The position numbers and the translations under genes are program-made. The notes under the pieces are model-generated. The model saw only the letters and a list, made by a program, of their open reading frames with translations. It had not been told where the DNA came from and did no database searches. Shown piece after piece: positions 5,847 to 6,813 of a stretch of 6,813 bases of DNA. Position 1 is the first letter of the stretch; each line of letters begins with the position of its first letter. Origin of the DNA: Rhodobacteraceae bacterium UBA1943 (GTDB taxonomy: Bacteria; Pseudomonadota; Alphaproteobacteria; Rhodobacterales; Rhodobacteraceae); NCBI GenBank assembly GCA_002336845.1, contig DDEX01000111.1:23233-30045 (forward strand), in the 5' to 3' direction.

Positions 5847-6614
5847 ATGATGGCTTTTGCCTTTCAGGGCGCGGGCGCGCTGGACTATGCCGCCCTGTCA
5901 CTATTCCGGATCGCGGCTGGCATTCCGGGGGCCACAACGGCCGGTCGGCGGACGCTATCTGGCCTGTCTTGGCGGGATCGAAACCTACGGTCGCTTTGTC
6001 CCCCCGCCCTTATCCTGACCTGCTGGAGGCAGAACTTGGCTTGCCCGTCCTGAACCTTGGTTGCGCCAATGCCGGGCCGTTGCGTTTCTGGCAGGGCAGG
6101 CTGTGCTGGCCCGGGCTGCGGGGGCAAGGGTGGCGATGCAGGCAGTGGGGCTGGCCAATCTTTCGAACACCTTTTACAGCGTCCATCCCCGGCGCAATGA
6201 CCGCTTCCTTGGCGCAACGCCCCGTCTGCGCGCGCTGTATCCCGAGATGGATTTCACCGATTTCGCCTTTGCCCGGCATTTGTTACACAGCCTTTCCGCC
6301 CTCGCATCGCGGCGGTTTTCCGAGGTGACCGCACAGCTGCACCAGATGCGGGCTCTTCTGCTTCAGTAGAAAGGTCGCGCAATCCTGCTGTCGATGGCAT
6401 CGCCCGATCCGCTGGTGCCCGATGCAGAGCTTTTGGCCCTGCCGGAGCCTTTTGCGCCGCCGTGTTGCACAGCACCGCGCCTGCCAGTGACCACGGACTG
6501 GAGGGGATGTTCCGCAGCGCGCTGGATTTGCCTGCCGCGCGTCTTCTGCCCGGCGCGCAGCGTCACATGCGGGTTGGGCTGGCTCTTCTGCCGCTGATCC
6601 GTGACCGGATGTGA
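5847..6614 (+). pseudogene. Degraded gene resembling Rhodobacterales DUF6473 proteins
   Basis: A single protein of about 255 residues can be followed by switching frame. It starts at ATG 5847 or 5850 with MAFAFQGAGALDYA. After an extra base near 5892 it continues PCHYSGSRLAFRGP through CLGGIETYGRFVP. An extra C in the run 6001-6005 leads to RPYPDLLEAELGLPVLNLG and CANAGP. A missing base near 6080 leads to the segment with NLSNTFYSVHPRRNDRFLGA, which is stopped by TAG at 6367-6369. The same frame carries on with DPLVPDAELLAL until a missing base near 6454-6456. The end then reads HSTAPASDHGLEGMFRSALD up to TGA 6612-6614. The LGGIETYGRFV, NLGCANAG and HPRRNDRFLGA blocks match what I recall of DUF6473, a family of unknown function. 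G-rich sequence before ATG 5847 could have been the ribosome site. Neighbouring genes are intact, so decay is more likely than poor sequence. Confidence 0.8.
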
Positions 6615-6642
6615 AGAGGGGCGCCCTTTCGGACGCCCCTTT
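6615..6642 (-). terminator. Probable etfA transcription terminator hairpin
   Basis: The core stem pairs 6618-6626 with 6631-6639. On minus-strand RNA it is nine uninterrupted pairs, including one G-U, closed by a GAAA (GNRA) tetraloop. On plus-strand RNA the same position is a C-A mismatch and the loop is UUUC. Flanking A/T bases (6615-6617 with 6640-6642) can extend the stem. The asymmetry suggests it works on the minus strand downstream of etfA. The minus-strand tail TCTTC is only weakly T-rich. Confidence 0.55.
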
Positions 6643-6655
6643 CAACCCGGCAGAA

Positions 6656-6673
6656 GGTGCGCGTGCGCGCACC
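6656..6673. repeat. Short palindrome just after etfA
   Basis: GGTGCGCG and CGCGCACC form an 8-bp stem around TG, five bases beyond the etfA stop. It could be an extra 3'-end hairpin. Its outer arms GGTGCG/CGCACC are shared with the repeat cluster at 4736-4797, which may reflect a common element or simply GC-rich palindromes. Confidence 0.45.
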
Positions 6674-6678
6674 GCCTG

Positions 6679-6813
6679 TTACAGCTTGCTGGTCAGTTCC
6701 GGCACCAGCGTGAACAGATCGCCCACCAGGCCATAATCGGCAACCTGGAAGATCGGCGCTTCGTCGTCCTTGTTGATGGCGACGATGATCTTGGAGTCCT
6801 TCATGCCGGCGAG
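6679..6813 (-). CDS. etfA: Electron transfer flavoprotein alpha subunit, C-terminal end (partial)
   Basis: The last 44 codons of a minus-strand gene whose stop TAA is at 6679-6681; the rest lies beyond the right edge. The peptide contains AGMKDSKIIVAINKDDEAPI and continues FQVADYGLVGDLFTLVPEL, the highly conserved end of the EtfA FAD-binding domain. In this family that domain holds the flavin that passes electrons from acyl-CoA dehydrogenases to ETF-ubiquinone oxidoreductase. etfB would be expected further to the right (upstream) and is not visible. The neighbouring same-strand hbd fits the etfB-etfA-hbd order common in Rhodobacterales, here interrupted by a pseudogene on the opposite strand. 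Confidence 0.92.
   Translation of the reverse strand, partial: LAGMKDSKIIVAINKDDEAPIFQVADYGLVGDLFTLVPELTSKL

Noticed and set aside
5005..5850. A 281-codon open frame on the plus strand opposite hbd.
   Set aside because: It is antisense to a dehydrogenase with all catalytic residues, and its His/Arg/Gln-rich product has no recognisable domain.
6061..6369. A stand-alone small gene of 102 codons.
   Set aside because: It is one frame of the broken gene 5847-6614; family-like sequence continues in other frames on both sides and past its TAG stop.

Overview
The window looks like a chromosomal segment of an alphaproteobacterium of the order Rhodobacterales (Rhodobacter/Paracoccus-like). The DNA is GC-rich with strong G/C third-position bias. 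The gene order chvI-chvG-hprK-(rapZ)-EIIA(Man)-ptsH is the alphaproteobacterial arrangement of an envelope-sensing two-component system linked to a regulatory PTS. The right side carries the electron-transfer-flavoprotein/3-hydroxybutyryl-CoA dehydrogenase neighbourhood. The genus assignment is inference from recalled gene order and protein style, not from a search.

Left block, about 1-4746, plus strand, tightly packed. The 3' end of the response regulator chvI overlaps its histidine kinase chvG (ATGA). chvG overlaps the short-form HPr kinase/phosphorylase hprK (GTGA), and hprK overlaps rapZ by 8 bases. After 7 bases comes an EIIA of the mannose family (TTG start), after 5 bases HPr (ptsH), and after 32 bases a lysophospholipid acyltransferase-like gene (TTG start). 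HPr has both His15 and Ser46, so it can be a target of EI (not in the window) and of HprK. No sugar permease (EIIB/C/D) is present, so this is a signalling PTS rather than an uptake system.

Middle junction, 4736-4797. A cluster of nested inverted repeats built on GGTGCGTG/CACGCACC separates the plus-strand operon from the convergent hbd gene. The acyltransferase stop codon lies inside the first copy.

Right block. hbd (3-hydroxybutyryl-CoA dehydrogenase) is on the minus strand at 4801-5676, with its upstream region at 5677-5846. At 5847-6614 on the plus strand lies a broken gene. Its protein can be followed through four frameshifts and one in-frame stop, and the two +1 and two -1 shifts cancel. 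It resembles a Rhodobacterales family I recall as DUF6473. Two hairpins follow at 6615-6642 and 6656-6673. The window ends in the 3' part of etfA on the minus strand. The etf-hbd pair supports fatty-acid/hydroxybutyrate oxidation, and the pseudogene sits between them in opposite orientation.
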